A stretch of 7,172 nt of DNA from Chloroflexi bacterium RBG_16_64_43. GTDB taxonomy: Bacteria; Chloroflexota; Anaerolineae; Anaerolineales; RBG-16-64-43. A model generated the notes under the pieces. It was not told the origin of the DNA and did not search any database. It saw only the letters and a list, made by a program, of their open reading frames with translations. Below, piece after piece: positions 5,441-7,172 of this stretch. Position 1 is the first letter of the stretch. Each line of letters starts with the position of its first letter. The stretch covers positions 1 through 7,172 of the forward strand of contig MGOA01000025.1 of assembly GCA_001796965.1 (NCBI GenBank), read 5' to 3'. The position numbers and the translations under genes were made by a program.

Positions 5441-6604
5441 ATGGCTCCGCTCATGCCGATATCCTCCGAGGACGAGACGCCCGCTCGCCGCCGTACCCAC
5501 GCCTGGTGGGAAGCGCTGCACGACGAAGAGAAGGCCCGCCTGTTTGGCGACCTGGCCGGGCGCGCCATTCCAACGTTCGATTTCTTCCTCTTCATGTTGG
5601 CTGCCGCGGGGCTGATGGTGCTGGCATATGGGCTCCGCTCGCCGGCGCTGCAGGTCGCGGCGGCGCTGGCTGCACCTCTGCTCTCGCCGCTGCCTGGTCT
5701 TTCACTCGGCGCCGCTGCGGGCTCTGTGCGTCACGCGCTGCGCAATCTGGCCGGCCTGCTGATCGGCTGGGTGCTTGTGCTGGCGGTGACTGCCCTCGGC
5801 GGCTGGCTGGCCAACCTTGTGAGTGTCGTGCCTGCCACCCCGCTTGCCTCGAGTGTAGTGGCCGGGTGGGTGGAAGTTGTGTTGGCCGCGGCCGCATCGG
5901 CCTGGCTGGCTCTGCGCCTGGCACGCGCCCCAAGCGAGGCGCGCCTGCCCAGTGCCGCTCTTTCTTTTCTGCTTCTGGTGCCGACGGCTACCGCCGGGTG
6001 GAGTCTGGGTAGCGGCGAATTGCGAGAGGCCGCGGCTGCCCTCGGGGTGGTGTTGGTCTATGCCTCGATTGCATTTGTCGCCGGCCTGATTGCCTACTTG
6101 GTGCTCGGCATCCGGCCCGCGCTCGGAGCGGTTCTCGGTGCCTGGGGGCCGGCTGTGGCCGGGCTCGCGGCGGCTGGCATCATATTGCTCGCCTTTGTGC
6201 TGCTATCGCGCCAAGGGCCGTCGGGATTCGTCTTCGTCCCCACCCTCACGCCCACGGCGACGGCGAGTGCAACTTCGAGCCCGACTGCCTCCTCGACCTC
6301 ACCGCCGACTGCCTCGGCAACCGTGGCGCCCAGCCTCACTCCCGTGCCAACCTCGACGTCGACGCCGACATTGTTGCCGGTCGTGGCCATCGTGTGGCGC
6401 ACCGAAGGGAAGGGGGCCTTCCTGCGCAGCGCTCCCGATGGGGAGGCGATCGGCTCCCTTTTGGAAGGAGCTCTGATCCAGATCCTGGGTGCGCCGACAG
6501 AAGCCAACAACCGGCTGTGGGTGCTCGTGCGCGACGCGCAGGGGCACGAAGGTTGGCTTGCAGCCGACTACTGCGCGACGGTGACCCCCACCCCTGCACC
6601 ATGA
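5441..6604 (+). CDS. DUF389-like multi-spanning membrane protein with C-terminal SH3b domain
   Basis: 387 residues in three parts. Residues 1-45 are charged and cytoplasmic. Residues about 46-262 hold some seven hydrophobic helices. The first two (FFLFMLAAAGLMVLAYGLRS, then SPALQVAAALAAPLLSPLPG) match the start of DUF389, where a short helix pair with N/R-SPA and APLLxP is characteristic, although the third and later helices diverge. Residues 267-310 are a linker made almost only of Pro, Thr, Ser and Ala, as in exported Chloroflexota proteins. Residues about 316-380 form an SH3b domain (RTEGKGAFLRSAPDG ... LWVLVRDAQGHEGWLAADYC), usually a cell-wall or surface-binding module. A TPTPAP tail closes the protein. 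The SH3b end should therefore face outward. ATG 5441 has AGGGAG (5426-5431) with 9 bases of spacing, lying over the end of the HAD gene, so translation is coupled. The linker DNA shows short internal repeats (GACTGCCTC twice, near 6280 and 6307). DUF389 is the least certain part of the call; transport substrate unknown. Confidence 0.8.
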   Translation: MAPLMPISSEDETPARRRTHAWWEALHDEEKARLFGDLAGRAIPTFDFFLFMLAAAGLMVLAYGLRSPALQVAAALAAPLLSPLPGLSLGAAAGSVRHALRNLAGLLIGWVLVLAVTALGGWLANLVSVVPATPLASSVVAGWVEVVLAAAASAWLALRLARAPSEARLPSAALSFLLLVPTATAGWSLGSGELREAAAALGVVLVYASIAFVAGLIAYLVLGIRPALGAVLGAWGPAVAGLAAAGIILLAFVLLSRQGPSGFVFVPTLTPTATASATSSPTASSTSPPTASATVAPSLTPVPTSTSTPTLLPVVAIVWRTEGKGAFLRSAPDGEAIGSLLEGALIQILGAPTEANNRLWVLVRDAQGHEGWLAADYCATVTPTPAP

Positions 6605-6714
6605 GTCGGGCTCGCTGAGTTCGCCGTTTCGGATCCCGGGCGAATGTGAGAGGGACTCCCGCCGGACACTGGACCTTCCCGAATTCTCGGCGCCTCCCTT
6701 GGCCTTCAATCAAT

Positions 6715-6742
6715 CGTCGTCCCTGCAATCGCGGGGACGACG
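6715..6742. repeat. 12-bp palindrome with AATC loop
   Basis: CGTCGTCCCTGC (6715-6726) pairs with GCGGGGACGACG (6731-6742) around a 4-base loop, with one T-G wobble. The right half GGGGACGACG recurs at 6954-6963. This suggests a small palindromic repeat family (REP/MITE-like) with decayed copies nearby. Confidence 0.6.
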
Positions 6743-6764
6743 CGCCTTAAGGTTCATGATCGCC

Positions 6765-6789
6765 ATTCCCGCGCGATCCAGGCGGGAAT
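6765..6789. repeat. ATTCCCGC/GCGGGAAT hairpin
   Basis: A perfect 8-bp inverted repeat with a 9-base loop. ATTCCCGC...GCGGGAAT is the shape of a dispersed intergenic repeat seen in many bacterial genomes (for example the dRS3-like ATTCCC...GGGAAT elements). Confidence 0.55.
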
Positions 6790-6846
6790 CCACTCGCACC
6801 GTTCGCGCCAAGTGATGCACCAGCTGCTATTCCTGCGTCCCCGCCT

Positions 6847-6879
6847 CGAACACGCATGGGCGAGGCGCCTGCGTGCTCG
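6847..6879. repeat. nested imperfect palindrome
   Basis: CGAACACGCA (6847-6856) pairs with TGCGTGCTCG (6870-6879) with one mismatch, and an inner GGCG/CGCC pair (6859-6862 with 6866-6869) encloses a 3-base loop. A T-rich GATTGTCTTT follows on the plus strand, so this could terminate the HAD-DUF389 operon, 240 bases beyond its stop; the T-run is broken, so that is weak. Confidence 0.45.
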
Positions 6880-6936
6880 TGATTGTCTTTCTCAACTGAC
6901 CTCGGTTGGAAGCCACGAAGCAGCGAAGCCCTTGAT

Positions 6937-6955
6937 CCTCGCCTCAAGCGCGAGG
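6937..6955. repeat. 6-bp palindrome followed by repeated GGGGACGACG
   Basis: CCTCGC pairs with GCGAGG around a 7-base loop. It runs into GGGGACGACG (6954-6963), the same ten bases as the right arm of the palindrome at 6733-6742. Both copies are followed by a similar CGC/CTAAG-type sequence, as expected for diverged copies of one element. Confidence 0.4.
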
Positions 6956-7010
6956 GGACGACGAGCGCTAAGAGGAGTACTCGCTCTCCTGGAAGTGGGA
7001 GGGGCTAGGG

Positions 7011-7031
7011 GGGCGGGGCAAGTCTCCGCCC
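7011..7031. repeat. GC-rich hairpin GGGCGGGG/CTCCGCCC
   Basis: Eight base pairs including one G-T wobble, with a 5-base loop, in a G-rich stretch. No T-run follows. Confidence 0.4.
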
Positions 7032-7144
7032 TTCAAGCGAACGCGCCACCGACCCCGCCGCCAACTCCCGCCTTAATCCTCTGGACATATTCCGGGAGCA
7101 ACGGCGGTCTGTTTGCACACGGCGAGTGGGGAGTGGGCTTCTGT

Positions 7145-7171
7145 GGGCTGGGGAGCTTCGCTCCCCAGCCC
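7145..7171. terminator. perfect 12-bp hairpin at the right edge, terminator-like or repeat
   Basis: GGGCTGGGGAGC (7145-7156) and GCTCCCCAGCCC (7160-7171) are perfect reverse complements around TTC. The sequence past the stem on the plus strand is outside the window, so a T-run there cannot be judged; on the minus strand no T-run follows. It may be a terminator for a converging gene beyond the edge or a dispersed palindromic repeat. Confidence 0.5.
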
Positions 7172-7172
7172 C

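Larger units (their letters stand above)
6605..7172. other. non-coding stretch rich in palindromes, no gene supported
   Basis: No open frame here looks like a gene: a 66-codon frame on the minus strand (6947-6747) is low-complexity and lacks a ribosome site. The stretch holds at least six inverted repeats (6715-6742, 6765-6789, 6847-6879, 6937-6955, 7011-7031 and 7145-7171; a weak one at 6620-6644). No T-run follows the first five clearly, so they look like repeat palindromes rather than terminators. The segment 6985-7020 is strongly purine-rich (G runs). Confidence 0.65.

Noticed and set aside
6747..6947. 66-codon minus-strand frame
   Set aside because: Low-complexity composition, no ribosome site, no family resemblance, and it overlaps three palindromes.
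6605..7172. CRISPR array
   Set aside because: The repeats are palindromic, of unequal length and irregularly spaced; there are no regular direct repeats with spacers.

Overview
The window is GC-rich and gene-dense. It looks like chromosomal DNA of a Chloroflexota bacterium (Anaerolineae/Caldilineae-like). This rests on the gene content: a soluble P-type-ATPase-like HAD protein, a Pro/Thr/Ser linker joined to an SH3b domain, a DUF948-like/YtxH membrane pair, and a phosphohexomutase with a GEESGG loop. The assignment comes from recognised protein families; no database search was possible.

Layout. From 1 to about 4899 every gene lies on the minus strand, so it reads right to left: a DUF948-like (YtxG-like) membrane protein (4899-4480); a YtxH protein (4416-4117); a strong hairpin terminator (4074-4047); a structured non-coding stretch (about 3781-4046) whose 3' part resembles the last domains of a group II intron; a GT1 glycosyltransferase (3780-2524); a promoter and leader hairpin; a phosphoglucomutase/phosphomannomutase (2334-901); a TatD-family metallohydrolase (920-63); and the first 22 codons of a gene that may be a polyprenyl diphosphate synthase (66 to beyond the left edge). 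The last three are coupled by overlaps (20 bases, then a GTGA stop/start).

At 4899-4961 the orientation changes at a compact divergent promoter. Each direction has a perfect TATAAT. The minus transcript is predicted to be leaderless and the plus transcript to have a leader of about 12 bases. The plus operon holds a small HAD protein of the COG4087 'soluble P-type ATPase' type (4961-5434) and, 6 bases later, a multi-spanning DUF389-like membrane protein fused to an exported-type SH3b domain (5441-6604).

From 6605 to 7172 there is no convincing gene. The stretch is packed with palindromes, including a 12-bp hairpin with an AATC loop, an ATTCCCGC/GCGGGAAT hairpin and a perfect 12-bp hairpin at the right edge. 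It looks like a cluster of decayed small palindromic repeats plus one terminator-like hairpin.

The right-hand half is largely an envelope module: a stress-type membrane pair facing an unusual HAD + DUF389/SH3b pair across one shared control region. The left-hand half is sugar-phosphate, glycoside and possibly isoprenoid metabolism. I did not find a defence system, CRISPR array, transposase or toxin-antitoxin pair. The most unusual items are the structured RNA-like segment before the glycosyltransferase, the back-to-back promoter, the HAD + DUF389-SH3b pairing and the palindrome field.
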